Made by a program: the position numbers and the translations under genes
NCBI RefSeq assembly: GCF_000281045.1
Contig: NW_008246092.1
Span: 325,637-389,636 of the forward strand
DNA from: Saprolegnia diclina VS20
Taxonomy: Eukaryota > Oomycota > Saprolegniomycetes > Saprolegniales > Saprolegniaceae
Length of the DNA: 64,000 nucleotides
Reading direction: 5' to 3'
Part shown: positions 1 to 11,038 of the stretch, in pieces
Numbering within the stretch: the first letter of the stretch is position 1
Layout: each line of letters begins with the position of its first letter
Notes under the pieces: generated by a model
The model's input: the letters and a program-made list of their open reading frames with translations, nothing else
Database searches by the model: none
What the model was told of the DNA's origin: nothing

Positions 1-603
1 AGTGATTTCTTTGGCTTGAACCACTACGGCACGGCGTACGTCGAGCCCTCGGACGCCTACCTCGCCAACGAGCCGTGTGGCCACGAAGGCGTCATCTGGG
101 AGGATGTGGGCACCAAGCAGACCTCGGACGACGCGTGGCTGCGCACGGACATGGGCTGGAACGCCGTGCCGTGGGGCTTCCGCAAGCTGCTCATGTGGAT
201 CCAGGCCCGGTACGCGCCGGTGGGTGGCATCATCGTCACTGAGAACGGCTGCGCGGTCGCCGACGACGACCAGGCGGTCGCGGCCAAGGACTACTTCCGC
301 GTCAACTTTTACCGCGGGTACCTCGCCGAGATGCACAAGGCCATCACCGAATTCAACGTCGACGTCCGCGGCTACTATGCGTGGTCGTTCATCGACAACT
401 ACGAGTGGGCCTTTGGCTACACGAAGCGGTTCGGTCTCCACTGGGTCAACTACGAGACGATGGAGCGCATGCCAAAGGCATCGGCGATCTGGTTCGGCCA
501 CGTCCTCCGCTCCAACTCGCTCGCTCTCGAAGACGAGTACAACGGCAAGTCGCCCGAGGGCAGCGCTGCCGTCGCCGCCGCACCGCTTGCCACGTCGTAC
601 TGA
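1..603 (+). CDS. GH1 beta-glucosidase, C-terminal part (5' end outside window)
   Basis: The frame is open from base 1 and stops at 601-603, giving about 200 residues of the C-terminal half of a family 1 glycoside hydrolase. The piece begins SDFFGLNHYG, a conserved GH1 strand. It carries the nucleophile motif VTENG (near residue 80) and the aglycone-site block YYAWSFIDNYEWAFGY followed by RFGLHWV. Family enzymes hydrolyse beta-glucosides or related glycosides with retention; substrate and location cannot be told from this part. After the barrel comes a short Ala/Ser-rich tail. The start and any signal peptide lie upstream of the window. No intron is needed in the visible part. Family assignment is secure, specificity is not. 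Confidence 0.93.
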   Translation, partial: SDFFGLNHYGTAYVEPSDAYLANEPCGHEGVIWEDVGTKQTSDDAWLRTDMGWNAVPWGFRKLLMWIQARYAPVGGIIVTENGCAVADDDQAVAAKDYFRVNFYRGYLAEMHKAITEFNVDVRGYYAWSFIDNYEWAFGYTKRFGLHWVNYETMERMPKASAIWFGHVLRSNSLALEDEYNGKSPEGSAAVAAAPLATSY

Positions 604-770
604 GCAACTTGAAGTTGGCAATCGAATCTTGTTTTTTGTATGGTATAGTGTCGCTTAGTGTATTTAGGTTGCCTCGCATTCGCCTTGGTGTTTGTATGCT
701 GAAATCTCGTTGGGCTAAACACACGCAACCAAAACCAGATCTTGTTCAGACGAGTTGCATTCTTGCACCG

Positions 771-2652
771 ATGGCCACCCAGCGCAAGAAGAAGGTGCTT
801 GTCTCGGCGTCCAGCCAAGAGCTGCTCGATGGCCTCGTGCGCCACGAAGCGTATATCGCCGACCCGGACGCTGCGCCGACCGCCGATGACGACGACGCCA
901 TCGAGCTCATCCAGACGCACATGTCGATGGTCTTTCTCCGCGCCAACGTCGTGTACAAGGTCAAGAAGAACGTCGACTTTGGCTTTGCCGACTTTTCGAG
1001 CGTCTTCAAGCGCATGCAGGCGTGCTTGGCCGAGACGCAGCTCAACCAGCGGCTCGCACCCACCGTCTACCTCGGCGTCGTGCCCATCTACAAAGACAAA
1101 GACAACATCATTCGCATCAGCACGTACGACCACTGGACCGACGCGCGCGAGAAGGACGCGACGTACTATGCCAACGACGAGTTCGGCGAGGTCGTCGACT
1201 GGGCGGTCAAGATGCGGCGGTTGCCCAACGAAAACACATGCTTGCACTTGCTCAAGACGGGCATGCTCACGCCAGCGCTGCTGGACGCGGTGGCCGCCAA
1301 GATTGCGCGCTTCCACGTCACGGCGCGCAAGAGCCCGTCGATCGATGCATTTGGGAGCCCGAGTGCGATCGCCGCCAACGTCAACGAGAACTTTGAGCAG
1401 ACAAAGACCCACGCGCGGGCTGGCTTGGTCGACGCGAGTGTGTACGCCCACGTCAAGCGGCTCTCGGAGACGATGACGGCGGACCTCGATACAATCTTTC
1501 GGCAGCGCGTCGAGAACAGGTACATCTCGGACACGCACGGCGACTTGCGCCTCGAGCACGTCTACTTTCTCCCGACCGCTGCGAGTACGCCCGTCTTGTC
1601 TTGTCAATGGCTCGTCATGCTCTCGCTTGTATCGTGTAGATGCACCGCTCTCGACAGCCCAAGCTGCGTCGCGCTACGTACCGCCCATCGCAGCATATGC
1701 GCTGACGACCTTGGACGTCTCGGCGCTCGACGTCGTCGTCCTCGACTGCATTGAGTTTAACGAGCGGTTCCGGTACAGCGATCCGCTCGCCGACGTTGCG
1801 TTCTTCTCGATGGACTTGCTCCGGCTCGGACGCTCCGACCTGGCGCGTGCGTTCAACAGCGCGTACTTAGACGCGTCCAAGCAAGCCTCCAAGGCCAACC
1901 ACCAGCTGCTTCGCTTCTACACGGCCTACCGCAGCGTCGTGCGCGCCAAAGTCTCGGGCTTCCAGGCGCTCGACTCGCTCATGCACGACACGGCCAAGTC
2001 CCGCGCCCGCGCCAAGTGCCACTGGCTCGTGGCGCTCAGTCTCTTGGCGCTGCCGTGCGACCGGCCACTCTTGGTGCTCATTGCGGGCCTCCCTGGCACG
2101 GGCAAGTCGTCGATCGCCGAAGCACTCACGCTCACGGACCCGCGCTGGGTCTGGGTGCGCTCGGACGTGGTGCGCAAAGAGCTGGCTGGCGTACCGATAT
2201 CGGAGAAGACGCCGGGCCACCAAACCGACGACGTCTACTCGGCCGCGTCGACGCAAGCCACGTACACGACCTGCTGGGAGACGGCGCTCGAAGCGCTCAG
2301 CCAAGGGCAGCGCGTGCTCGTCGACGCAACGTTCCGCGAACCTGCGTTTCGCACGCTCTTCATCGAGGGCGCCAAGCAGGTCGGCGTCGCCGTTGCCGTC
2401 GTCGTCTGCGACTGCAACCGTGAGATCGTCAAGGGCCGCATGGCCAAGCGCGACGAGGAGACGACGCATGTCTCGGACGCGGACTGGACCGTGTTTGAAA
2501 AGGTCGAGAAGGTCTGGGCGCCCTTTGATGTGGACGCCAACAGCATCTACAGCCTCTCGGCCGCCGAAGTGTTTTGCGTCAGCACGGACAAGCAAAAGGA
2601 GCTCAGCGTGCAGCGCATTCGCGGCTTCTTGCGCAAGCTTGGCGTCGAGTAG
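771..2652 (+). CDS. Aminoglycoside-phosphotransferase-like / P-loop kinase fusion protein
   Basis: Two exons, 771-1584 and 1640-2652, separated by a 55-bp GTACGC...GTAG intron, encode 608 residues. The N-terminal half resembles a kinase-fold phosphotransferase of the APH type: VYKVKKNVDFGFADF early on and a catalytic-loop-like HGDLRLEHV at about 256, followed across the splice by DCIEFNERFRYSDPLADVAF. The C-terminal half is a small P-loop kinase with Walker A GLPGTGKSS at about 420. This two-domain order matches a bacterial family annotated as bifunctional aminoglycoside phosphotransferase/ATP-binding protein; its physiological substrate is unknown, so drug resistance should not be assumed. 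The ATG at 771 starts the conserved region; an in-frame upstream extension is open but not family-like. Convergent with the LENG8-like gene. Confidence 0.88.
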
Positions 2653-2992
2653 TCGTGTTTGATAACTCGACTTCTTGATCATTTTGCTCCTTCCTCGAGT
2701 CACATGTCGTCTCTGCTGCCTCAATGATCCTTGGCGGACGCTGACGCTGCTCTGAGTGTCGCCAACCGCCACCCTCGCTCCTTGGCGGTGTCACGGACGT
2801 CACGGACAACGACCGTGGACATCGACTGCATGACCAACGGACGTCACAGGCAGCACCAACAGGCTAGTTCGATTCGCGAGCGGTCGACGACCGCTTCAAG
2901 AGAGCCCACGAGATCAAGTAGTTACATCGTCTTATGCTACTAGCGCTCCTACTCTCTACATTGTCTACCTACGGTATATACACTCCACCCTA
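2653..2992. other. Convergent intergenic region, no gene seen
   Basis: 340 bp between two genes that end toward each other. It holds their 3' flanks. I see no conserved ORF, tRNA fold or repeat; short ORFs here show no family resemblance. Confidence 0.6.
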
Positions 2993-5098
2993 CTACAAGA
3001 GGGACTTGGCGTTGCTGCGCACGGCCACGATCGCAGACGCCTTGACGTCGATCAAGGTCCGGTCCGCGTCGACGTACGCGAGGCCGCTCTCGGCGACAAA
3101 CGCGTCGCCGTCGTCGCCTTCCAATCGCAGCATTTCTTTGACGTACGCCAAAGGAATATGCGGCTGGTAGGCCTTGCACATGATGCGCAGCGCTTGCAGC
3201 CGCATGTGGTCGACGTACGCGTCCATAATGTAGCCGCTCATCTTGGGCGCGGCCGCGTACAAGTGGAAAAAGAGCGTATAGTTGTTGAGCGCGACGGCTT
3301 CGCGCACATCGAGAGCATGGGCGACAGTCTCGTCGTCGCGGTCGGCTGCCTTGATGCACGAGAGGACCTTGGCCATGGCCACGTTGCCAGTGTTGACGTC
3401 GGCCTTGGCCTGGAGGCACACGTAGATGCAGTAGAGCACACGGTACGCAAGAAACTCGAGGCCGCAGCCGTCAATGCCCGCATCGTACAGCGCCGACAGC
3501 TGCGTCTGGCACTGGTTGAACTCGTTCATGTCGCCTTCTTCGAGCGCAATGCGGGCGTGGGACTCGTACGCGCGGACCGTAAAGGTATTCTTTATGTGCT
3601 GCACCTATGCGATGGATGAGATACGAGATTGAACAAGATGGAATACCGTGCAGTCTTGGCGGATCGACTTCATTTGGCTGCACACGTATACGTAGTCGCA
3701 CTTACCTTTCTTCCACTTTTTCCGCACCATCTCGAGCGCCTTGTGGAGCACGGGCTCGGGGCGCACAGTCGAAGGGTGCGGCGCCTGCGGGACCAAGGGC
3801 GATGAGGCCATGGTACATTGGTTGCCGTCTACCGAAGTGAGTCGGAGGTACTCCTTCTCGACGATTTGGCACGTGCCCTTGATGATCATAGCTTCCAAGT
3901 CCAATTCGCCGTCGTCATTGAGCACTTGCAATGGCCGGTCTTCGTCCACCTACATGCCATCTGTGAGGAAACCGCGTCGAGAATTATGGTCGTGTACGGT
4001 GGGGGCACGGGTCTTGTTGGCGACGAAGCTGTCCTTGAGGAACCGCTGCTGCCGCTTGAGCTTTCGCTTGACGTCGTGGCCATCGGGGTCGTCCCTGCAA
4101 TGACACAATGGCATGAGTGGTCAAAGCTCGCAATCATTTGGATCGTACATCATCTTGCGCTTGGGCTGCTTCGTAAACTTGTTTGACGTGTCTAGTGGGA
4201 TGAAACCGGAGGGACGGGGTGGGGGGACAAAGCCCCGGGGTGGCACCATGCCCGGACGGGGCGGCGGCACAAGAGGACGAGGACCCGCATGAAGAGGACG
4301 AGGAGGAGGAGGACGCATATGCATAGGACGGGGACCCATATGTCCTGGCGCAGTCATCGTGCTGCCTTGCTGCTCCAGCGGCAATGGCTCCGCGTTCCAG
4401 TTCTTGGTCCAGAGCTGGTTTGCCGCCAAAGCGGACGCAATCTTCTCTTTCAGAAGCGCCTGGACGCGCGATTTGTCGACTTCGGTGCGGGCAGAGTTAA
4501 AGGCGCGCTCGACGTAAGCCTTCAGCGCTGGCGGCCACTGCGTCGACTCGACACCTGGAGGCGGTGCCTGCACACTTGGTGGCGGCTGCGATGAAAACTT
4601 GGACACGGTGGGCGGCGTTCGGTTGTACATCTTGGGCGCTGCATTGGCCACTTCGGTGGCCGGGCCATACCGCACTGCTGGGTTGGGCTGCTGGTTCTCG
4701 GCGCGTCCTGTACCCCACTGCCACTGGTTAGACGTAGAGTTCACTTGTTGAGGAGGTGGGTGCGGCGCCTTGTCCCACTTGCTACCCGCGGACGGCTGCT
4801 GGGGCGCGACGGGGCGAGGTGGCACCATGGCGCGAGGTGGCCCCGGTGGACGAGGCGGCACAAGCACGCTACCATGCGGTCGAGGCTGGAACGGCGGTCG
4901 CGGCGGCGGCGGGTATGGGTACTGAACTTGCTGCGGCGCCTGTTGCTGGTACGCGTACGCCGGAGCCTGCTGCTGGAACGAGAAACCTCGCGGAGGAGGA
5001 GGCGGCCGCATGGGCGGCCCGCGCGGGGGCGCGCTGTTACCGTAGAACTGGGCGTAGCCAGCGTACTGCGGCTGGGCCGGCGGCGGATACTGGCTCAT
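2993..5098 (-). CDS. LENG8/THP3-type SAC3/GANP domain protein
   Basis: Four exons on the minus strand: 5098-4149, 4094-3998, 3949-3647 and 3604-2993, with introns of 54, 48 and 42 bp, encode 653 residues. The first 180 residues are Pro/Gln/Tyr-rich and disordered. A conserved block follows, [13 protein letters not shown] through [13 protein letters not shown] (about 185-240), then a basic segment [10 protein letters not shown]. The C-terminal SAC3/GANP/PCID2 region contains [36 protein letters not shown] and a helical repeat part with EFNQCQTQL. This order matches human LENG8 and yeast Thp3, which are linked to mRNA maturation and export. Start chosen at 5098; an in-frame ATG at 5149 would add 17 residues but lies next to a TATA-like tttaaa. 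Confidence 0.9.
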
Positions 5099-6218
5099 TG
5101 CTACTACCTGGGTTGGCCAAGAATAACTGAACTCGGGACCAGACGCCAAACCCCTTTAAAAGATGATATTGACATGCATTGCCAAAGGTATTTGGAAGTG
5201 GCATTCATGGCGGCATAGTGTGGCACATGCCGATATTATGCCACCAAAATTCGGCGCACAGGATCGAAATCGAGTTTGCGCAGTCATGCAGTGTTTTCCA
5301 AGGCAACACACCAGTGCCCTAAAGGAAGCGTGGGCCAGTCCCAACCCCGTTGTTCGTCGTCGTCGCTCGAATGGCCGCTTCTACCACACACTACTAGTTG
5401 GCCTCTACGTCAGGATGCCTCCAAATTTGATGCTGCGAGACTCGCGTCAAGGTCATAGTCGTACATGGGGCAACTGGCAATGCGCGGAACCAACCATAAA
5501 CTGAGTCCAGAGTCCAGACTCAGTTTCCAGGGGTCAACCCATGGTGGTTCAGATTCCGGACCCTGTGGATGAGACCTGAGCACAACTACGGTAAGAGCAG
5601 CATCGTCTAATTGAGCTGTCGACCGCGCCTGACAAGATCGATAACGCGTTTCACATGCCTTGTCTATCCCGGCAGCAGAGTGCGTGACCTGGGTCAGCCG
5701 GCAACGATTGCTCCTCGTACAACAGCATCGACGCGCGTGCGTGCCAGTCAAACCCACTGGTCAAACCCAAGGGCTTGATCGCGCCATCGACGCGTCCATT
5801 CTACGTGCGGCGGCGCAAATCAATGGCTGGCGTGCAGTGCCACCCGACCGTGCTTCGGCTGTCGCCTCGCCATGCGGCTTCTACGGCCATCACGTGACTC
5901 ACTTGGGTGCGCATTTTGTCACATGCCAAGCGGGCCACCGCAGCCGCAAGCGTTGCGCGTACCGTACCAGCATCCACGACCCCGGTGGTGCGCAAGGCGG
6001 CCTGTACTTGCTCTTCTTGCGCACGCCGGTCCATGGACCAACATCCAGCGATTGAAGCCGACGCACGGCGCGTTGCTCCCGGCATGTCGCATGTTTGCCC
6101 TTGTCCTTTCTAGTCCCTTGTAATAAAATCACAAAATAAAAGTTCCGATTTCTTGAAGTGGCGCCAGGTGGCGGAGCGTTCACGTGAGTCATGCAGTGAG
6201 TTTATTCGCAAAGTTGCC
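5099..6218. other. Long divergent intergenic region, no supported gene
   Basis: 1.1 kb between the LENG8-like gene (-) and the symporter (+), so both promoters lie here. A perfect 10-bp inverted repeat lies at 5498-5526. Several ORFs of 80-130 codons exist on both strands, but none resembles a known family. One minus-strand ORF (6085 to about 5903) ends in a consensus gtgagt donor and could be a small spliced gene; no convincing continuation was found. Confidence 0.5.
5498..5526. repeat. Perfect 10-bp inverted repeat with 9-nt spacer
   Basis: AAACTGAGTC at 5498-5507 is mirrored by GACTCAGTTT at 5517-5526. The spacer cagagtcca itself repeats part of the arm (gagtcc). It could be a hairpin or a dimeric factor site; there is no terminator context. 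Confidence 0.6.
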
Positions 6219-8012
6219 ATGGTGTCCGCAGCCGTCGCCTATATCTGCCTCATCGCGACGCTCCTCGCCGTCGCCGCGTACGCCGTGTACATCACGTACC
6301 GCGCGCCCGTCAAGAACGTCGCCACGTACATCAGGTACCAGCATCCACCTCGCTACGAAGACCGTCATTATCTCGGCTAGTGCCAAGAAGTCGCAAACGC
6401 CGTGGGTCCTTGGCTGGTGTATGTTCTCATCCGGCATGGGCTCGTGGGCACTCTTCTCGTTCCCGGACACGGCAGCGTCCGTCGGCACGTGGGGCCTCAT
6501 TGGCTACTGGCTCTCGATCGTCCTTGGCTACGCCGTCCTCGCGGTACACTCACACGTCAAGTCCTTGCGCACTCTCTTATCCACGACCATAGATTGCCGG
6601 CCCTGCCATCTCGGACATGCTTGGTGATGGTATCACGCTCAGCGACTATGCGGCGCGGGTACACGTCGCCTAAGAGCGCGTCCATATCTCATGACGCGTG
6701 GATATTGTAGCGCTTTGGCGTCGTGCAGCAGATGTACGTGGCGCTGATCTCGCTCTTTTACCAGCTCATTTCGATCGCGGCCGAGCTCACGGCCATTGGG
6801 ACGCTCATGTCGCTGCTCGCGCCCGACACGCACACGCTCGTCTCGGTCGTCCTCGTCGCGGTCATCACGTGCTGCTACACGCTCTTTGGTACACTAAGTC
6901 GTCTTGTGCTGTGCTTGACATGGCGGTGCTAGGCGGCATCAAGGCCAGTATCGCGACGGACGCTGTCAAGGGCGGGTTCATCCTCGTGCTCATCATTGTG
7001 GTGTGCATCGCCATGTTCACGTCGGTCTCGATCCCGGAAGGCTCGTGGGCCGAGACGGGCGTCGCGGACTTTACGGTGCTGGGCTTTGAGGCTGTGATCA
7101 CGCTCGTCGTTGCGGTCGTCTCGTCCAACCTCTTCTTGACGGGCTTTTGGCTGCGCACGTACTACGCTCTTCATCGATCCTCTTTGGGTGTTGACGCGCG
7201 ACATTAGGTTTTCGGCCAAGACGTCCCGGGACTTGCACATCGCGTGCGGCTTTGCGGCGCTCGTCGCGACGCCCTTCATTGTGCTCCTCGGCGTCACCGG
7301 CATGGTCGGCCGCATCTTGCACGCGGAAGCGACCGACTCGTTCTTCTTCCAGATCCTCCTCAACATGAACGAGGCGTGGAGCATCGTCGTGCTCATCGTC
7401 ATTGCGGCGCTGGTCTCGTCGACGGCCGATACGATCCAGACCGGCATGAGCGCCGAGATTCTGACCAACTTCCAGTCGCTCTCGCTCACGCAAGCCCGCG
7501 TCATCTCGAGTGCGTCATCCTTTGTACTACTTGTCTTTGATTTCTTATTTTCCTATAGTTCTCATCAACATCCCCGCGATCGCGATTGCTATGACCAACA
7601 CGAGCGTGCTCCAGCTCTTCTTGATCGCCGACTTGCTCTGCGCGGCGACGGTCGGGCCCATCTTCCTCGGTCTCTGGGAGCGCTGCCACCCGACCGCCGT
7701 CATTGTCGGCTGCATCAGCGGTCTCCTCACGGTACACTTGCAAGTTTGCGTTGAAACATTGATACTGATGCCGCGTAGATTTTCGTGTCGGGCTGGGCGC
7801 GCGACGGTGTCTTTGTCGACGGCTTTAGCGAGTTTGTCCTCGCCGAGGGTCTCTTTACCGAGCACTCGATGATCCTCTTCCTCGCTGCGCTCATCGTGCC
7901 GGTCATCGTGACCGTCGGCCTCTCGCTCGTGCTCAAGCCCGTCCCGCGCAAGGCGCCGTTGCTGCAGTCGCCGACCGATTTTGCCGCGGCCAAGTCGCCC
8001 GAGCTCGTCTAA
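6219..8012 (+). CDS. Sodium:solute symporter family (SSS, DUR3-like) transporter
   Basis: Eight exons (6219-6334, 6381-6543, 6593-6658, 6711-6888, 6933-7158, 7208-7509, 7559-7731, 7779-8012) with introns of 44-52 bp encode 485 residues. The protein is almost entirely hydrophobic helices with short loops, as expected for a 12-13 helix SSS carrier. Family-like segments include WCMFSSGMGSWALFSFPDTA in helix 2, LISLFYQLISIAAELTAIG, TCCYTLFGGIKASIATDAVKG, and the late block VSSTADTIQTGMSAEI. Urea/polyamine transporters of the DUR3 group share this pattern, but DUR3 proteins are about 200 residues longer, so the substrate is left open. It would act at the plasma or vacuolar membrane. All phases close, so the fragmentation is introns, not decay. 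Confidence 0.88.
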
Positions 8013-8061
8013 GAAGCGCTCGACTGCGAATACAACCTTGTGTTTTCTGCGTTATCCAAGA

Positions 8062-9105
8062 CTACGAGTACTTGTGCTGCGGCCAGTCCTCCTTGTGGTC
8101 GGCCACAAACTGCTCTAAGCTGCGAGGCGCCCGCCCGAGCATGTCGTGCACCGTCGTGCTCGTCTCGGCTTCGTATTGCGCTTCGTAGTAGCGCGAGAGG
8201 TTCACGAGCTCCTGGATTTCCTCCGGGCGCTTGCCTATGCGAGAAATTGGAATTCTCCAGCAGGACGAGATAGCTTGGTACCTTGCACCCACATGGCCGT
8301 CTGCACAGCCCAGAGAGGAAACTTGGAGTACTTGACGGGCGGCACGAGGTGGCGCGAGAGGGTCGCCGCAACCTCCTGCATCGAGAGGGCCGCGGGGCCT
8401 GTCACATGCAGCGTTGTCGACACTGGCGCGTCGACCGAGACGAGGCGGTTGACCACGTCGGCCACGTCGCGTCCGTCGACAAATGCAATGCGCGCCGCTT
8501 CGTTGGTCACCGAGAGCGTCCGGCCGCACACCATTTCGTGAAGCTTTCCGTACAGAAACGTGTCCATGAGCGTCGAGGGATGCACGATTGAGAGCGGGAT
8601 CTGCGTCGCTTCCGCCGCCGACTCGAGCTCAAACCACGCCTTGCCGCTCGGCACCATCGAGTCGGCCGCCGACGTTGCTGTCGACACGAGCACCTACACG
8701 AGTTAATGAGCTCTCCAGGATGCGACGTAAGCATTGTACGAGGTGCTCGAGCTTGGCGGCCTTGGCCGCCTTCAGCAGCGTCTGCGTCGCGTCCCACTGC
8801 GCCGTATCGATGGCGTCGGGAAGCAAAAGCAGCCCCGTACTACCGAGTCGCTTCATTTGGTCAGCCACAGCGTCAACAGAGGGCTCTGCCAGTGAAAGGC
8901 CCACGGGCTTGAACTCGGAGCGGCAGTCGGTGGTCTCGTGCACGTGGCGGATCACGGCTTCGGCGTGGTCGACGCGAGCGGTAACCACCTGCCACTCGCG
9001 GCCGAAGGCCGACGTGCTGTTGAGGCCAAGCACCATGCGGCCAAGGGCGCCGGCGGCCGACGTCGGCTTGAGGAGGGAAGCGCCGTGGAGCATGAAGCGC
9101 TGCAT
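8062..9105 (-). CDS. NmrA-like / NAD(P)-binding atypical SDR protein
   Basis: Three exons on the minus strand, 9105-8740, 8693-8282 and 8234-8062 (introns 46 and 47 bp), encode 316 residues. After splicing the middle reads KAAKLEHLVLVSTATSA, the usual strand-4 to catalytic-strand region of NmrA/azoreductase-like SDRs, followed by WFELESAAEATQIPLSIVHP, FVDGRDVADVVNRLV and TLHVTGPAALSMQEVA. The N-terminal nucleotide loop is degenerate (GASLLKPTSAAGALG), so NAD(P) binding is not certain. The C-terminal helix set has no special motif. These proteins are redox sensors or small reductases in the cytosol. Two other in-frame Met codons exist near the start; 9105 was chosen as it precedes the first family-like strand. 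Divergent from the NOXRED1-like gene over a 354-bp promoter. Confidence 0.82.
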
Positions 9106-9459
9106 GGTGGTGGCAGCGTCAAAATCTGAAATGCAACATCTTTCTTGCGGCCAATTCCCACACGAACCAGACGTGAAAAATTCGTGGCATCCGGATACGC
9201 ACTGCGCAACTGCACCCGACGCTGCGCCACGCGTCCGATTGCTGACCCGATATCGTGGGGTCCACAACGCCCGAAAAGCGTGGGCGCTCACTTGCCGACA
9301 CGGCGTCGTCGATTACATCGGTTGCTTCAGGTGCCGGTAAGGCTTGCTATTGCAGCTAAAATACACCTGCCGCTGCCAACAGTGCGATGTAAATGTGGGT
9401 TTTGGTGGGTTTTCGGATATCCGGATACGAACCGCGACGGTTCGGCGAGCACCGTCGCC
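9106..9459. promoter_or_regulatory. Divergent promoter with two CCGGATA boxes
   Basis: 354 bp separate the starts of two redox genes on opposite strands. CCGGATA occurs at 9191-9197 (86 bp from the minus-strand ATG) and at 9421-9427 (33 bp from the plus-strand ATG). The second is part of cggatatccggata. The same heptamer recurs upstream of other genes in this window. No TATA box is clear. Confidence 0.5.
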
Positions 9460-10544
9460 ATGTCGTTCGGGTCCGCCGCCTACAGCATCGACTACGCCAA
9501 TGAGATCACAAAGCTGGACCCGCTGCTCTTTCTACCGCAGCGCCTCTCGCTCCGCGTTCAGCCGCAGATGCATGCGCGAGGCATTGTCATCCAGCTCATT
9601 GCCCAGCAGTGCACGGTCCTTGCGCTGCTCGTGCACAAGCTGCGTCTAGCAATGCTGCCCGATGCGACAACAAGGATCGGCATCGTTGGTGGTGGCCGTG
9701 TTGGCGTCGGGATTTGCGAGGCCCTCGTGGCCGGCGGGTGGCCACCGGCGCTTATTGCGATATCCACGCGGCAGCCTGACGACCCGCGCTGGATGGCGCG
9801 GGTCGACGCCGCAGTCGCCCGGTCGCTGCCACCGCCCATGTATAGCAGCATCTCACGCCGTCTGTAGGTACCACGACAATGCGAAACTCGCTCTTGAGAG
9901 CGACCTCGTGCTTCTCGCCGTGCCCCCGTCGCAGTTGACCAGTGTTGGGATCCAAGTCAAACATACGCTGGGCCAGCCGGCGTCAACGCGGGTGCTACTC
10001 AGTGTCCTCGCAGGCGTCGAGCTCGACAAGGTGCGCGACGCGTTGCATGGTCTCCTGTCCCTCAACAAGTCGCAGGTGACGAAGGTCTGTGCTTGCCCCG
10101 TTGCGCTTCATACCCGCGTGCACCCGTCGATCGTGGCGGACGTCGACGTCGCGACGATGGATACTGCGGTTCTCGCCGCAAACCACTATGCGCGTACGTC
10201 ACCTTTGCAACAGCAAACGTATGGCGGCATTGCTCGCATCCAAATTAGATAACAACTCGGTCGGTCTGCGGGATCTCTGCCTCCGCTTTGAGCAACTTGC
10301 ATTGCGTCTTGGCGTCGACGAGCGTGTCGCACGCCGCGTCGCCGTCGACCTCGTCCTCGGCCCGTCCAGTCGCCCTCCGTTTGACACTCCGCTTCCATCC
10401 AACGCTGTGTGGCACCGGTCCTGGGACGATCTGCTCTCGACGACGCAGCGAGTATGGAGCAGCGCGATCGACCAGGTTGATGTCCCATATCAGGAAGAAA
10501 GCGATGTCGCTGCCTTGCCATCGCCGCTGGGACACCTCGTGTAA
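9460..10544 (+). CDS. NOXRED1-like NADP-dependent oxidoreductase
   Basis: Three exons, 9460-9839, 9868-10193 and 10249-10544, encode 333 residues. A Rossmann motif RIGIVGGGRVGVGI lies near residue 73, followed by LIAISTRQP and, in exon 2, YHDNAKLALESDLVLLAVPPSQL. This matches NOXRED1 and, more distantly, pyrroline-5-carboxylate reductases. The N-terminal 70 residues and the C-terminal RFEQLALRLGVDERVARRVAVDLVLG also fit the NOXRED1 layout. The reaction of this group is not established. The first intron as modelled (9840-9867) is only 28 bp, far below the local norm; an alternative acceptor at 9845 or a different donor near 9802 would change about ten residues. The second intron (55 bp) is typical. 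Confidence 0.8.
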
Positions 10545-11038
10545 TGCATCGCAATATACAGCGAAATGTGTGGTAGAGGCAACCGGCAAGGCACATATAC
10601 GAGGGAACACACGATCGAACAACGACAAGGCCGCGCCGCCAGCTGGAGCCGCGTGCCATCTGCGTTCCGCTGCAGTAGAAAATGTGCAAACTCAAGTGTC
10701 CGGATAACGGCCCCTCTGCCAGGCGAAAGTGATAAAATGGCCAGCGCAATTCGCACGCCTCGCTGGCCGCCGTCACGCAGGCATACAAACTTCAAGAGAT
10801 GGCGATCCCAATGGGTGCCTGGGGACGAGGCGGGGTAGGGTGCGCGTACTTATCTCTGCGAATTCCCGGCCGCCACCGGAAAGTGCACCGCCCCCGGTGT
10901 GTAATCGGATTTCATTCCGCTTTTCGAGGCTCGGGGCATAGGTTCGGCTTCTGTTCTTCTCTTCTTCGACGTCGCGCTCGCATCCCGCCGTCGTCTTCTT
11001 CCATTTTCTTATTGGGAAGATCCAACTCAAGCAGCAGC
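10545..11038. other. Intergenic region upstream of the RING-Tubby gene
   Basis: 494 bp between two plus-strand genes. It holds a CCGGATA heptamer at 10700-10706 and a pyrimidine-rich tract (ttctgttcttctcttcttcg, about 10948-10967) just before the RING-Tubby start. No gene is seen. Confidence 0.5.

Noticed and set aside
2860-2910. tRNA-like T-loop motif (agttcgattcgcg)
   Set aside because: No acceptor stem, D-arm or anticodon arm can be placed around it.
5801-6085. Possible small spliced gene on the minus strand (MPGATRRASASIAG..., donor gtgagt near 5902)
   Set aside because: An attractive helix-rich first exon, but the only continuation I could build needs an intron of about 100 bp, twice the local norm, and matches nothing.
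6219-8012. Idea that the symporter is a pseudogene because every frame is broken
   Set aside because: Seven short introns restore one frame with correct phase and family motifs at each junction.
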